Notes: generated by a model not told the origin, from the sequence alone. Positions 51,155 through 61,936 are shown, numbered from the stretch's first letter. The stretch: 64,000 nucleotides of DNA from Streptomyces sp. A 4/2 (GCF_940670765.1 NZ_CALNVW010000002.1:434001-498000); one strand, 5' to 3'. Numbers and translations: made by a program.

Positions 51155-54037
51155 TCAACTGCTCTTGCCACCCGGCTTCGCGGTGGCCCCGGCATCGGCG
51201 GCCCGCTGGATGGCGTCCTGCAGGTCCTTCTGCGCCTTGCCGTACGCCGCCCAGTCCTGCGGCTTCTTGTTCAACGCGGCCTGACCCTCGTCGTACGCCT
51301 TCTGCGCGTCCGCGATGGCCTTCTTCACCGTGTCGTTCCCGGTCGCCGGCGGCTTGGTGGTGTTGCCGGTCGGCGGCGGTTCGGTCTGCTGACCGTCCAC
51401 GCCGAAGACCTTGTTCAGCGCCAGGCCGAGATTGTTCTCGAACGCCGTGGTGTCGCCGTCCGAGGAATCGGCGTCCGCGTACGAGACGGCCACCTTCTTC
51501 AGCAGCGGATAGTGCGAGTTGCGGCCCTGCGCGTACACCGGTTCCACGTACAGGAACCCGCCGTCGAGCGGGACCGTGAGCAGGTTGCCGTACTCGATGT
51601 CCGAGTCGGCGCCCTTCATGTCCCGGACGAAGTTGGCCACGTCCGACAGGCTGTTGAGCTTGTTCTGCACCTGTTCGGGACCGGGCACCTCGGACGTCAC
51701 TCTGAGGAGTCTTATCGTGCCGTAGTCCGGGCTGGCCGCGTCCGCGTCCACCGCCATGAACCCGCCGAGGTTGGGACGTCCGCTCGGTGTGAACGTGGTA
51801 GTGAGGGAGAACTGCTGGTCCGTGCCCTTCTGGCCCGGCATCTTCAGCGACAGGTAGTAGGGCGGAACAGCCCTGTTGTCCCTGGTGGTCGGGTCGTTCG
51901 GCACCTGCCAGGCGTCACTGCCGCTGTAGAACTGCTTGGGGTCCTCCACGTGGTAGAGGGAGAGCAGCTCGCGCTGGACCTTGAACATGTCCTGCGGGTA
52001 ACGCAGGTGCGCCGTCAGATCCTTGGGAATGGCCGACTTCGGTTGCACCGTGTGGGGGAATGCCTTCTCCCAGGTCTTGAGGACCGGGTCCTTGGTGTCC
52101 CACTCGTACAGCTTGACCTCGCCGGTGTACGCGTCGACGGTGGCCTTCACCGAGTTCCGGATGTAGTTGACCCGGTTCTGCTGGGCGACCACCGCGCGCT
52201 GGTTGCTGGTCAGCGAGTCGGCCGTGCTGTCCCCCAGCGTCGTACGCGAGGCGTACGGGTAGCCGTTGGACGTGGTGTAGGCGTCGACGATCCACTGGAT
52301 CTTTCCGTCGACGACCGCCGGGTAGGAGTCGCCGTCGATGGTCAGCCAGGGGGCGACCGCCTCCACGCGCTGCTTCGGGGTGCGGTTGTAGAGGATCTTC
52401 GAACCCTCGCCGATGGCCCCCGAGTAGAGGATCTGCGGCTCGCTGAAGGCCACCGCGTACGCGGCACGGTTCAGCGGGTTGGAGATGTCCACCCCGCTCT
52501 TGCCCTGGTAACTGGTGGTCTTCTCACCGTTGTTCTCGTAGTCGAGTTCCTTCTGCGGACCTCCGACGATCGAGTACTGGGTGGTCTTCTCGCCGTAGTA
52601 GATCCGCTGCTGGTAGTCGCCGAACGTGCCGCTGGTCGGCAGACCAGACTCGGTGAAGACCGGAGCACCGTTGGTGTCGGTGGCCGTGCCCTTGGCCGCG
52701 ATCGCGCCGTAGCCGTGGGTGTACGTGAAGTGGTCGTTGATCCAGTTGTGCTTCTGGATGCCCGCGATGTTCAGCTCGCGCAGGCCGATCACCGTGTCCT
52801 GGCCGTTGTAGCGGTCCACGTTGAGCGTGGCGGGGAAGCCGTAGTACTTCCGCTTCTGCTCCAGCTGCTGGAACGTGGGCGACACCACATTCGGGTCGAT
52901 CAGCCGATAGCTGGCCGCCGAGTCGGCGTCGTCCCGCTGCTTGGCCGTGTCCTTGGTCCTGCTCTTGCCCGAGTAGTCGTCGACGTCCGTGCCGGCGATG
53001 TTGTACGCCTTGCGCGTGGCTTCGATGTTCTTGTGGATGTACGGCGCTTCCTTGGCCTGCTCGTTCGGCTCGACCGTGAACTTCTGCACGATCGCCGGGT
53101 AGAGCCCGCCGATGAGGATCGCCGAGAGCACCATCAGACCGAACCCGATCACCGGCAGCTGCCAGGTACGGCGCCAGAGCGTCGCGAAGAACAGCAGGGC
53201 GCAGATGACCGCGATGCAGAACAGGATCGTTTTAGCCGGGAGATAGGCGTTGGCGTCGACGTAGCGCAGGCCCGTCCAGTTGCCCGTGGCCTTGAAGTCG
53301 CTGGACTTCACCGCGAGTCCGTACCGGTCCAGCCAGTACGCCACGGCCTTGAGCGCCACGAACAGGCCGAGCAGCACCGACAGATGACCGGTGGCCGCCC
53401 CGGTGGCGCGTGCCCCGGGGCTGGTGACCCGCAGCCCGCCGTACAGGTAGTGCACCAGCGCCGCCGCGATCAGCGAGAGGACCACGGCCGCGAAGCCGAA
53501 GCCCAGCAGGAAGCGGTACCAGGGCAGATCGAACGCGTAGAAGGACACATCCAGATGGAACTGCGGGTCCTTCTGCCCGAACGGCACGCCGTTCACGTAC
53601 ATCAGCCAGGTACGCCACTGCCCGGAGGAGGAGGCACCCGCGATCAGGCCGACGATCGCCGTGATCCCGAGCAGCAGCCACTTCTTGTACGGCGCGATAC
53701 CCATCCGGTAACGATCGAGGTTCTGCTGCTCCAGCGACATCGCACTCAGCGGCGGCCGGAGCCGGTACGCCAGCCAGATGTTGACCCCGACGGCAGCCGC
53801 CATGAGCACACCGAAGACGAGGAAGAGCCCGATCTTCGTCCACAGGGTGGTGGTGAAAACGGATGAGTAATGGACGGAGCGGTACCAGAGCAAGTCGGTC
53901 CAGAACCCTGCGAACATGAGGAACGCCATGGCCAGCACGGCCAGGACGCCCAGTGTCATCAGCAGGGTCCGGGCGCGGCGGGACGGCCGTCCCACTCTGA
54001 TCCGTGGCCCGGTCGGGCCTCCACCGCGGTCCGGCAT
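51155..54037 (-). CDS. UPF0182 family large membrane protein
   Basis: 960 residues. Seven transmembrane helices fill the first 320 residues (from [22 protein letters not shown] to [21 protein letters not shown]); a large extracytoplasmic domain follows, with [44 protein letters not shown] and [15 protein letters not shown]. The C-terminus ends in an Ala/Lys-rich coiled segment ([42 protein letters not shown]). Function unknown although widely conserved in actinobacteria. ATG 54037 starts the conserved [23 protein letters not shown] 54049 behind GAGG is an alternative. Confidence 0.93.
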   Translation of the reverse strand: MPDRGGGPTGPRIRVGRPSRRARTLLMTLGVLAVLAMAFLMFAGFWTDLLWYRSVHYSSVFTTTLWTKIGLFLVFGVLMAAAVGVNIWLAYRLRPPLSAMSLEQQNLDRYRMGIAPYKKWLLLGITAIVGLIAGASSSGQWRTWLMYVNGVPFGQKDPQFHLDVSFYAFDLPWYRFLLGFGFAAVVLSLIAAALVHYLYGGLRVTSPGARATGAATGHLSVLLGLFVALKAVAYWLDRYGLAVKSSDFKATGNWTGLRYVDANAYLPAKTILFCIAVICALLFFATLWRRTWQLPVIGFGLMVLSAILIGGLYPAIVQKFTVEPNEQAKEAPYIHKNIEATRKAYNIAGTDVDDYSGKSRTKDTAKQRDDADSAASYRLIDPNVVSPTFQQLEQKRKYYGFPATLNVDRYNGQDTVIGLRELNIAGIQKHNWINDHFTYTHGYGAIAAKGTATDTNGAPVFTESGLPTSGTFGDYQQRIYYGEKTTQYSIVGGPQKELDYENNGEKTTSYQGKSGVDISNPLNRAAYAVAFSEPQILYSGAIGEGSKILYNRTPKQRVEAVAPWLTIDGDSYPAVVDGKIQWIVDAYTTSNGYPYASRTTLGDSTADSLTSNQRAVVAQQNRVNYIRNSVKATVDAYTGEVKLYEWDTKDPVLKTWEKAFPHTVQPKSAIPKDLTAHLRYPQDMFKVQRELLSLYHVEDPKQFYSGSDAWQVPNDPTTRDNRAVPPYYLSLKMPGQKGTDQQFSLTTTFTPSGRPNLGGFMAVDADAASPDYGTIRLLRVTSEVPGPEQVQNKLNSLSDVANFVRDMKGADSDIEYGNLLTVPLDGGFLYVEPVYAQGRNSHYPLLKKVAVSYADADSSDGDTTAFENNLGLALNKVFGVDGQQTEPPPTGNTTKPPATGNDTVKKAIADAQKAYDEGQAALNKKPQDWAAYGKAQKDLQDAIQRAADAGATAKPGGKSS

Positions 54038-54173
54038 CTGGAAAGCCAACGTGCGCACCTCAAAAATTGCGGTCGTGTGGAACAGGCCCCGCGATCGTAG
54101 AGCCCACACATGCAACTTACGGACGCTTTACCCAGTTCCCGTTACCGGGGTCGAAGAGGGCAGGATATTGGTC

Positions 54174-54734
54174 ATGCCCAACCTCTCTTCGCCCTCAGGG
54201 CCCCCGATGGCCGCCAGTCCGCTCACCGTGGCGGTGCTCGAAATCGACGAGTACGCGTCCGGCCTCGGCTGGGACCAGCCCGCCCGCCTCTTCGCACTCG
54301 TGGACACCGCGAAGCTCCGTACCCAGGAGCCCGGCCTCGCCGCCCAGCTCGGCCTGGACAGCGCCGAGCCCACCGCTTCGCTGACCCCCGTGGAGCAGGA
54401 CGAGATCCCGTCCACCACTCCGCTCGACGAGTTCCTCGCCACGATCGCCTGGCCCGACGCGGTGGCGGGCTGCGCGATGACGGTCGAGCGGCTGATGCTG
54501 CCGCCGTCCGCCGAGGCGTCCGTGCCGGAGGGGATGTCCGAGTCGCAGCTGACGGACTGGGTCGCCGGGCACCCGGACCGTCAGGAGGTACGGATGACGG
54601 TGGCGGTGCTGCGGGACGGCACCCGTGAGTCGGCGCTGCGGCTGCGCGCGAAGGACTCGCCCAACGAGGTACTCACCGGGTCCGAGCTGGTTCCGGGCCT
54701 CGCCGACGCGCTCTCGGTGACCTTCGAGGCGTAG
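54174..54734 (+). CDS. PPA1309 family protein, unknown function
   Basis: 186-residue soluble protein with the actinobacterial PPA1309 pattern: PLTVAVLEIDEYASGLGWDQPARLFALVDTAKL, then DEIPSTTPLDEFLATIAWPDAVAGCAMTVERLMLPP and VRMTVAVLRDGTRESALRLR. It looks like a single alpha/beta domain with no catalytic motif I recognise. Divergent from the UPF0182 gene (136 bases), an arrangement I recall as conserved in Streptomyces. Confidence 0.87.
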   Translation: MPNLSSPSGPPMAASPLTVAVLEIDEYASGLGWDQPARLFALVDTAKLRTQEPGLAAQLGLDSAEPTASLTPVEQDEIPSTTPLDEFLATIAWPDAVAGCAMTVERLMLPPSAEASVPEGMSESQLTDWVAGHPDRQEVRMTVAVLRDGTRESALRLRAKDSPNEVLTGSELVPGLADALSVTFEA

Positions 54735-54789
54735 GGCCTCCCGCGCGCCGCCCGGCTGCCCGGTTCGTCCAGGGACGCCCGGTAACGTC

Positions 54790-55884
54790 CTACTTGGCCG
54801 AGCAGCTGGGCAGTGCGGCGGTGTCGCCCGTGCGGATCTCGTCCAGCGACTTCTTCGCGTCCTGGATGGTCTTCACCCGCACCAGGGTGAGACCGGCCGG
54901 GGTGTCGGCGGCTGCGGCCGAGCAGTTCTCGGTGGGCGTCAGGAAGTACCGCGCGCCCGCGTTCCGCGCGCCGATGAGCTTCATGTCGACGCCGCCGATC
55001 GGGCCGACCACGCCCTTGTCGTCGATCGTGCCGGTGCCCGCGACGAACTTGCCGCCGGTCAGGTCGCCCGGTGTCAGCTTGTCCACGAGGCCGAGGGAGA
55101 ACATCAGCCCCGCGCTCGGACCACCCACGTCGGCGAGCTTGATGTCGATCTTGAAGGGGAACGTGTGGTCGGTAGCGGCTGTGATGCCCACGATCGCCCG
55201 GTCCTCGTCCGGAGCCGGTGCCTTCGTCGTGGTGATCGTGACGTTCTCGGTCTGCTGCGGCTCGGTGTGCGCCTTCTCCGCCGCTGCCGCCGCCTTGACC
55301 GGGACGACGGTGAAGACGACGCGCCGGCCGGGCTTGTGCTTGGTGACCAGCTTCGACACGTCGCCGGGTTCCTTGACCGCCGTACCGTCCACGCTCCTGA
55401 TGACGTCTCCCGCGTGCAGCTTCCCCTCGGCGGGGCTGCCCTTGACGACTGTGGAGACGACGGTGCGGGACTTGACCGGGATGCCGAGCTCGGTGAGGGC
55501 CGCGACCTTGGCGCTCTCCTGGGACTGGCTGAATTCCTCGGCGTTCTGCTGGGTGGACTGCTGCTCCGTCGTGCCGCTCGGATAGAGGGTGTCGTGCGGG
55601 ACGACCACGCTGTCGTGCGCGAGCCAGCCGTAGACCGCCTCGACCAGGTTCATGTGGTAGTCCGCGGTCGTGACCCGGACCGTCACCATGTTGAGGTGAC
55701 CGCTGGCCGGGTAGGTCTGGTGACCGGAGATCTGGAGCACCGGCTCGCCGCTCTCCTTGCCGAGCGTGTTCACCGTCGGCCCGGGACTCATCTCCGCGTA
55801 CGGCACGGAGAGGAACACTCCGCCGCAGAGCAGCGCGATCAGCACCAGCGTGGAGGTGAGCAGCGTCAGAGTGCGGCGTGGCAT
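54790..55884 (-). CDS. PDZ-domain Lon-type (S16) serine protease, YlbL-like
   Basis: 364 residues. One N-terminal membrane anchor (LTLLTSTLVLIALLCGGVFL) leaves the rest outside the cytosol. A PDZ domain (VVSTVVKGSPAEGKLHAGDVIRSVDGTAV through GRRVVFTVVPV) is followed by a Lon-type proteolytic domain: the catalytic Ser is in VGGPSAGLMF and the Lys of the Ser-Lys dyad in GGVDMKLIGARNAGA. A late Cys pair (ENCSAAA, LPSCSAK) may form a disulfide. Relatives process membrane or secreted proteins. ATG 55884. Confidence 0.92.
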   Translation of the reverse strand: MPRRTLTLLTSTLVLIALLCGGVFLSVPYAEMSPGPTVNTLGKESGEPVLQISGHQTYPASGHLNMVTVRVTTADYHMNLVEAVYGWLAHDSVVVPHDTLYPSGTTEQQSTQQNAEEFSQSQESAKVAALTELGIPVKSRTVVSTVVKGSPAEGKLHAGDVIRSVDGTAVKEPGDVSKLVTKHKPGRRVVFTVVPVKAAAAAEKAHTEPQQTENVTITTTKAPAPDEDRAIVGITAATDHTFPFKIDIKLADVGGPSAGLMFSLGLVDKLTPGDLTGGKFVAGTGTIDDKGVVGPIGGVDMKLIGARNAGARYFLTPTENCSAAAADTPAGLTLVRVKTIQDAKKSLDEIRTGDTAALPSCSAK

Positions 55885-56021
55885 GGAACGACAGTACGGG
55901 ACGGGTCCTTCGGTCCACCCCTGGGGCCGGGCCGTACGGGGCGCCGCGGCCCTCGCGGTTCCGTACCGCTGCTCGACGCCTGCTCGACGCGCACTCGACA
56001 CGTACCGCTCGCGCCCCGCGG

Positions 56022-56207
56022 TCAGAGAACGTCGGATCCGGCCCCGGCCCTGTCCATGGCCTCACGGTCCATCGCCTCGCGGAAACGCGTGTACCCGGCC
56101 AGCTCGGCGCCGTCACCGGACCTGCGCTGCCGGCCGGCCCATCTGCTCCACAGAGCAGCTCCGACCGCGGCGAAGAGTGGTATCAACAACCAGGCGAGTG
56201 CGCCCAT
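56022..56207 (-). CDS. Small single-pass membrane protein, unknown
   Basis: 61 residues: one helix (MGALAWLLIPLFAAVGAALWSRWAG) then a polar tail GRQRRSGDGAELAGYTRFREAMDREAMDRAGAG. ATG 56207 is chosen because GGAGG lies five bases before it. Conserved small proteins of this kind occur next to the YlbL-type protease gene in Streptomyces from memory, so it may be part of that operon. No function known. Confidence 0.75.
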   Translation of the reverse strand: MGALAWLLIPLFAAVGAALWSRWAGRQRRSGDGAELAGYTRFREAMDREAMDRAGAGSDVL

Positions 56208-56364
56208 CCCGACCTCCCGACCCCCGTGAGCAGTCGCGAACCGACTGATCAGCAGATTAGCCACCTGCGGATCCCACGCTCGCGCCAGGGTCACGGTTAC
56301 GCAAATCGGGCATCGGGTCGAGCGACACGCCGTACGCGGGGCAGCGCGTCAGCGCCTTCGGCCG

Positions 56365-56832
<468 letters not shown>

Positions 56833-56978
56833 GGTGCCGTACCCGGCCGACAGCGCGGAATAGCGCTTTCGCCCGGTACGCGCGGGTGCGGCTTGGAGCG
56901 TCCTACAGGGCGCCCGCCGCGAAGTCCCGGCCACCGGCGGTGGCCGACCCGGCCCGGCCCGGCCTCCGTGCGGTCCCG

Positions 56979-58091
56979 TCAGATGCGTCCGCGCCTGGCC
57001 TTGCGGGCGCGCCGCACCAGCGCGGCGGTGCCGAGCAGCGCGACCGTGGCACCGGCGGCGCCCGCGGCCGTGGCGTCCTTGCGGCCGAGCCGACGGCCGG
57101 CGACGGTGTGCCGGCCGGCGACCTCTTCGAGCAGTCCGGCGAGGACTTCCTCGTTGGTCCATCGGGGTCGCCAGCCCGCGTCGTGGAGCCTGCCGACGCT
57201 GACCACCCAGGGGTGCATCGTGTACGCCAGGTCCCCGGCCGGTGAGGGGGTGAGCCCGATGCGGTGCAGCCGTGCGGCGGCTCCGAGAGCGACCGCGGAC
57301 GGCAGCTCCATCCGGCGGATGCCGCTGAGTTCCTCGACCTCGCCCTGTTCCAGCCAGCCGTCGCAGCCGACCGCGAACTCCCCGTCGACCTTTTCGAGCG
57401 CCGCGTACTCCAGCGCGCTGACCAGGTCGTCCACGTGGCAGAACTGCCAGGTGGGACGGGTTCCCGCGACCACGAGCAGCCGAGGCGACTCGAAGTAACG
57501 GGTGAGCGCGGTGTCCGTGCCGCCCACCAGGACCGCGGGCCTGACCACGGTGACGTTCAGCCCCGGGTGCGCGCGCGGCGCACGGCGGCCCAGCCGCTCG
57601 ATCTCCAGGAGGTCACCGACGCCGGTGGCTTCCGCGGTGGCCCGCAGCTCGGCGTCCTCGGAGAGCGGAATGTCGTTGTCGGGCAGTGCGCCGTAGACCA
57701 TCGCTGACGTGCACAGGACGACCCGGTGGACCCCGGCGGCGGCTGCCGCCGTGAGGACGGTCTGGGTTCCGCGCACGTTGTACGCCGTACGGGCCGCGGC
57801 GTCGGTCTCCAGATCGAGGTCGAGTGCCAGATGCACCACGACGTCTGCGCCGCGCAGCTTCTCGGCGATCGCCGGGTCGCGCACGTCCAGGACGTGCCAG
57901 TGTGCCTCGGGCACGTCACCGCGCCGCTCGTCCATGGCCACGACCCGCTTGACCTCGTCGGACTCGGCCAGGCGCCGGGTGAGCAGGGCCCCGATGCCGG
58001 AAGCGGCCCCGGTGACCGCGACGACGGGTCCTCGGGTGGACTTGGTTGAGAGGTTTCGCGCTGCGCGAACCTGCGGATCTGGGGAACTCAC
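56979..58091 (-). CDS. NAD(P)-dependent epimerase/dehydratase-like SDR protein
   Basis: 370-residue extended short-chain dehydrogenase. Rossmann motif VVAVTGAASGIGALLTRRL near residue 24, VLDVRD and DVVVHLALDLDLE, then a YxxxK-like region that is unusual: CTSAMVYGALPDNDIPLSEDAELRA lacks a clear downstream Lys, so catalysis is doubtful. The C-terminus has GRKDATAAGAAGATVALLGTAALVRRARKARR, a possible membrane helix. GTG 58091 follows GGAG at seven bases. It may be a sensor or atypical reductase. Divergent from the metalloprotease gene; the 241 bases between hold no feature I can name. Confidence 0.88.
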   Translation of the reverse strand: MSSPDPQVRAARNLSTKSTRGPVVAVTGAASGIGALLTRRLAESDEVKRVVAMDERRGDVPEAHWHVLDVRDPAIAEKLRGADVVVHLALDLDLETDAAARTAYNVRGTQTVLTAAAAAGVHRVVLCTSAMVYGALPDNDIPLSEDAELRATAEATGVGDLLEIERLGRRAPRAHPGLNVTVVRPAVLVGGTDTALTRYFESPRLLVVAGTRPTWQFCHVDDLVSALEYAALEKVDGEFAVGCDGWLEQGEVEELSGIRRMELPSAVALGAAARLHRIGLTPSPAGDLAYTMHPWVVSVGRLHDAGWRPRWTNEEVLAGLLEEVAGRHTVAGRRLGRKDATAAGAAGATVALLGTAALVRRARKARRGRI

Positions 58092-58332
58092 CAGGCGTCT
58101 CCAGCGGTTGTCTTCAGTACGTACACGAACTGACACGTACGGACCAGGTGGCGTCCATCCTGCCGCAGCCCAGGCGTGAGGAAAGCACTGAGCCCTCATC
58201 CGGACCGGGTGTCTGTGGAGAGCCGCCCGGTCGGACCCGGCCTGACCGGGCGGCCACCCCCTACCCTGGGTGGTGTTGTCGGGCAATCGCTGTCGGCCTC
58301 TCGGTCGACGGCCCTACGAGCCGAGGAAACCC

Positions 58333-59835
58333 GTGAGTGACACTCCATTCGGATTCGGCCTTCCGCCGGAGGAGCCGGAGGACGGCGACGAGGGCAAGAG
58401 CAAGGACAGCCGTGGCGGCGGGAACTCCCCGCAGAACCCCCTCGGGTTCGGCCCCGGTACCGGCGGCGACAACCCGTTCGCGGCGATGTTCGGTTCGATG
58501 AACCCGAACGACCTGGGCGCGGCCTTCCAGCAGCTCGGCCAGATGCTGAGCTACGAGGGGGGTCCCGTGAACTGGGACATGGCCAAGGACCTCGCACGTC
58601 AGACGGTCGCCCAGGGCACCGCGGACGGCACCAAGGACAGCAGCGTGGGCCCGGCCGAGCGGTCCGCGGTCGAGGAGGCGCTGCGTCTCGCCGACATCTG
58701 GCTGGACGGCGCGACGTCGCTGCCCTCCGGTGCGGGCACCGCGGTCGCCTGGAGCCGCGCCGAGTGGGTCGAGGCGACCCTGCCGGTGTGGAAGGAACTC
58801 GTCGACCCGGTCGCGGAGCGCGTCGGAGCCGCGATGGGCGGCGTACTGCCCGAGGAGATGCAGGCCATGGCCGGCCCGCTTCTCGGCATGATGCGGTCCA
58901 TGGGCGGAGCCATGTTCGGCCAGCAGATCGGGCAGGCCGTCGGCGTACTGGCGGGCGAGGTCGTCGGTTCGACCGACATCGGACTCCCGCTCGGACCGGC
59001 GGGCAAGGCCGCGCTGCTTCCGCTGAACATCGAGGCCTTCGGCAAGGACCTGGGCGTCGACAAGAACGAGGTACGGCTGTACCTGGCCCTGCGTGAGGCC
59101 GCCCACCAGCGGCTCTTCGCCCATGTGCCGTGGCTGCGCTCGCACCTGTTCGGCGCGGTCGAGGGGTACGCCCGCGGGATCAAGGTCGACACCTCGAAGC
59201 TGGAGGACGTCGTCGGCCAGCTCGACCCGTCGCACCCCGAGCAGCTGCAGGAAGCACTCCAGCAGGGCATGTTCCAGCCGGAGGACACCCCGGAGCAGAA
59301 GGCCGCGCTGGCCCGGCTGGAGACCGCGCTCGCCCTCGTCGAGGGCTGGGTGGACGCGGTGGTCCACGAGGCCGCGAAGTCCCGTCTGACCTCGGCCGAG
59401 CGGCTGCGCGAGACACTGCGCCGGCGCCGGGCCTCCGGCGGTCCCGCCGAGCAGACCTTCGCCACGCTGATCGGCCTGGAGCTGCGTCCGCGGCGGCTGC
59501 GCGACGCCTCGCGGCTGTGGGCCTCGCTCACGGACGCCCGTGGTGTCGACGGACGCGACGCGCTCTGGGAGCACCCGGACATGCTGCCGAACGCGTCCGA
59601 CCTGGACGACCCGGACGGTTTCGTCCACCACGAGCACCTGGACTTCTCCGAGCTGGACAAGATGCTCGGCGAGGCGGCGGGCGGCGGAAAGCCCGACCTC
59701 ACCAAGGGCGGCGCGAGCGACAGCCCCCGGGCGGCCGACTCCCCCGACAGCGGCTCCCCGTCCCCGGACAGTGGCTCCCCGGACGACAGCGCCAAGGGCG
59801 GATCCGGCGACGAAGAGGGCGACACCGACAAGTGA
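58333..59835 (+). CDS. Zinc-dependent metalloprotease-like protein (DUF2342 family)
   Basis: 500 residues. The conserved core covers LADIWLDGATSLPSGAGTAVAWSRAEWVEATLPVWKELVDPVA, GQQIGQAVGVLAGEVVGSTDIGLPLG, and LALREAAHQRLFAHVPWL, where the HExxH-like zinc motif is in reversed/variant form as in this family. The last 55 residues are Ser/Asp/Gly-rich and disordered (SPDSGSPSPDSGSPDD repeats). Role unknown. GTG 58333 is preceded by GAGGAA. The stop overlaps the Nudix gene start (GTGA), suggesting a shared function. Confidence 0.9.
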   Translation: MSDTPFGFGLPPEEPEDGDEGKSKDSRGGGNSPQNPLGFGPGTGGDNPFAAMFGSMNPNDLGAAFQQLGQMLSYEGGPVNWDMAKDLARQTVAQGTADGTKDSSVGPAERSAVEEALRLADIWLDGATSLPSGAGTAVAWSRAEWVEATLPVWKELVDPVAERVGAAMGGVLPEEMQAMAGPLLGMMRSMGGAMFGQQIGQAVGVLAGEVVGSTDIGLPLGPAGKAALLPLNIEAFGKDLGVDKNEVRLYLALREAAHQRLFAHVPWLRSHLFGAVEGYARGIKVDTSKLEDVVGQLDPSHPEQLQEALQQGMFQPEDTPEQKAALARLETALALVEGWVDAVVHEAAKSRLTSAERLRETLRRRRASGGPAEQTFATLIGLELRPRRLRDASRLWASLTDARGVDGRDALWEHPDMLPNASDLDDPDGFVHHEHLDFSELDKMLGEAAGGGKPDLTKGGASDSPRAADSPDSGSPSPDSGSPDDSAKGGSGDEEGDTDK

Positions 59836-60353
59836 GCCTGTACGACGACGCGGTCCTCGTACTGAAGAACTACGAGGACCAGGAAGAGCTGCGGCAGCGG
59901 TATCTGGACCACCTGGCGGCTCACCCCGACGGCATGTGGAAGGCCTGCGGGGCCGGGCACGTCACGGCGAGCGCCCTGGTGGTGGATCCGCAGCGCGGGC
60001 GCGTGCTGCTCACCCTGCACAAGAAGCTGCGGATGTGGCTCCAGATGGGCGGGCACTGCGAGCCGGGTGATGCGACGCTCGCGGCGGCGGCGCTGCGCGA
60101 GGCGACGGAGGAATCCGGCATCGAGGCGCTGACGCTGCTGCCCGGCGGTCCCCTCCGGCTGGACCGGCACAGCATTCCGGCCCCCTGCAACTGGCATCTC
60201 GACGTGCAGTACGCGGCGCTGGCACCGCCCGGCGCGGTGGAACTGATCAGCGACGAGTCACTGGACCTGCGCTGGTTCGACTACGACGAGGTGGCTTCGG
60301 TGGCCGACACATCGGTCCGGCAGCTGATGAGCGCCGCACGCGCGGCACTCTGA
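59832..60353 (+). CDS. Nudix hydrolase
   Basis: 173-residue pyrophosphohydrolase-fold protein. The Nudix box is GHCEPGDATLAAAALREATEESGI near residue 73; compared with GX5EX7REUXEEXGU, the first Glu is Asp and one residue is inserted before REATEESG. The latter keeps the metal-binding REXXEE. Substrate unknown. GTG 59832 overlaps the metalloprotease stop, so the two are co-translated. A strong hairpin closes the operon. Confidence 0.9.
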   Translation: MSLYDDAVLVLKNYEDQEELRQRYLDHLAAHPDGMWKACGAGHVTASALVVDPQRGRVLLTLHKKLRMWLQMGGHCEPGDATLAAAALREATEESGIEALTLLPGGPLRLDRHSIPAPCNWHLDVQYAALAPPGAVELISDESLDLRWFDYDEVASVADTSVRQLMSAARAAL

Positions 60354-60393
60354 CGACCGTCCGCCGCCGCGGGGAGCGGGTATGCGGCGGTAG

Positions 60394-60435
60394 GCGGTGA
60401 GGGGCAGGTCTCCCAGGAGACCTGCCCCTCACCGC
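60394..60435. terminator. Bidirectional terminator between the Nudix and AIM24 genes
   Basis: Perfect inverted repeat with 20-base arms (60394-60413 and 60416-60435), between convergent operons. Confidence 0.9.
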
Positions 60436-60472
60436 TGTCCCTTACCTGCCTCTTGCCGCTGTCCCGGAGGCG

Positions 60473-61228
60473 TCAGTTCCAGGCGTTGTCCCGGTTCTGA
60501 CCGTGCGCCCCCTGGTGCCCCAGACCGAACTGCGCGAGCGCCCCGTCCCCGATGTTCGCGTTCTGCGGCGGCATCACCTCGCTGGGCTGGACGAGCGCGA
60601 AGCCCTGCCCGAGGAAGCTGAGCTCCCAGCCCTCACCGCTGCTGCCCCGGCGCCGCCGTACACCCGACGAGTGCGTCTGGGCCTGCATCTGCACCCGCAG
60701 GCCCGACGACCAGGCGACGATCGCATCGGCGTCGGCGTTGACGTACTTGTCCGGCGTGACCTGCATCATCAACGGCTGGCCAGAGGTCATCAGCGCGACC
60801 TTGCCCTGCCCGGTGATGTTGAGCTGGTACTTGCCGGATCCGGAGATTCCGTACTGACTGTCCACCGCGACGACCGTGTGGTTCAGGCTGGAGTCCATCG
60901 CCAGGACATACGCGCTGTCGACCGTCAGGCCCTCGTGGTCGACGTCCACCACATGCACGTGCTGCGCGAGGTTGGCGAAGTACACGGTGCCCTGTCCGTG
61001 GCAGCGCATCAGATCGAGGCCCTCCCCGGTGTACGCGCGCGCCCGCTGCTCCTGGTGCGACTGGTACTCGGCGTCGAATTCGATCAGTCCCTGGTACGCG
61101 ACCATGGCGCCCTTGCGGGCGAGGATGTCGTCGTACCCGGCCAGTGTGACCCGCAGCAACTGCGGGTTCTGCACCGTGTACCGGTCCTGGGTCTGCTGCT
61201 CCGTATAGCTGAAAAGCGGGCTCTGCAT
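60473..61228 (-). CDS. AIM24 family protein
   Basis: 251-residue AIM24/TRAP-beta-like double-stranded beta-helix protein. Typical elements: LRVTLAGYDDILARKGAMVAYQGLIEF, LMRCHGQGTVYFANLAQHVHVVDVDHEGLTVDSAYVLAMDSSL, GSGKYQLNITGQGKVALMTSGQPLMMQV and VAWSSGLRVQM. The tail is Gln/Gly/Asn-rich. Bacterial AIM24 proteins have no firm function. Third of three paralogous genes with gaps of 11 and 16 bases. Confidence 0.9.
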   Translation of the reverse strand: MQSPLFSYTEQQTQDRYTVQNPQLLRVTLAGYDDILARKGAMVAYQGLIEFDAEYQSHQEQRARAYTGEGLDLMRCHGQGTVYFANLAQHVHVVDVDHEGLTVDSAYVLAMDSSLNHTVVAVDSQYGISGSGKYQLNITGQGKVALMTSGQPLMMQVTPDKYVNADADAIVAWSSGLRVQMQAQTHSSGVRRRRGSSGEGWELSFLGQGFALVQPSEVMPPQNANIGDGALAQFGLGHQGAHGQNRDNAWN

Positions 61229-61244
61229 GGTGTTCTGGCTCCCC

Positions 61245-61925
61245 TCAGTTCCGGATCCGCAGGCGGTCGGTGCTGTCCTCGCTGGGCTGCACGACGACGA
61301 TGCCCTGGCCGGAGAAGGCCATCTGGTACGCCTCCCCGCTGCCCCGCCCGATCAGCGAACCGGCCTTGAAGCTGCGCTTGCCCTTCACCTTCAGGTTCGG
61401 CGACCAGGCGACGAGGGCGTCCGGATCGACGTACGTCTCGTCCTCGCCACTGCCGCAGTCGACGACGATCGGTGTGCCGCGCGAGGTGATGGCGACCCAG
61501 CCGCAGCCCGAGACCTGGATGTTCCACAACCCCTGGCCGGCGAACTTGGCCATGCCCTTGACCCGCTCCACACCCCAGGTCAGGCTCGCGTCGAGGGCCA
61601 GCAGATTGCTGCCGTTGACCGACAGCGCCTCGTTGTCGAGATTGATCACCACGACGTCGGCGCCGTAGTCGGCGAGGTAGAGCAGGCCGTCGCCGGAGCA
61701 CTTCATGAGTGGAGCGCCCTCGCCGGTGATCCAGTCACGGGCGATCTGACGGACGGCGGGCGGGTTCGGCTCGTACTGCACGAAACCCTCGTACGCGACC
61801 ATCGAACCGGTGCGTGCGAAGAGGTCCTGGCCGGTCTGCATGGCGACCTTCAGCATCTTGCTGCCGTGGTTCTCCATGCGGGCCGAGACAGGGGTCGGGG
61901 CGTAGCCCGCGAGCTGCTGATTCAT
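61245..61925 (-). CDS. AIM24 family protein
   Basis: 226-residue paralogue of its neighbours: SKMLKVAMQTGQDLFARTGSMVAYEGFVQY, LMKCSGDGLLYLADYGADVVVINLDNEALSVNGSNLLALDASL, GLWNIQVSGCGWVAITSRGTPIVVD and LVAWSPNLKVKG, ending SGQGIVVVQPSED. The shared ends (FxGxGxxxVQPSE) show recent common descent of the set. Middle gene of the operon. Confidence 0.9.
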   Translation of the reverse strand: MNQQLAGYAPTPVSARMENHGSKMLKVAMQTGQDLFARTGSMVAYEGFVQYEPNPPAVRQIARDWITGEGAPLMKCSGDGLLYLADYGADVVVINLDNEALSVNGSNLLALDASLTWGVERVKGMAKFAGQGLWNIQVSGCGWVAITSRGTPIVVDCGSGEDETYVDPDALVAWSPNLKVKGKRSFKAGSLIGRGSGEAYQMAFSGQGIVVVQPSEDSTDRLRIRN

Positions 61926-61936
61926 GACGGGCTCCC

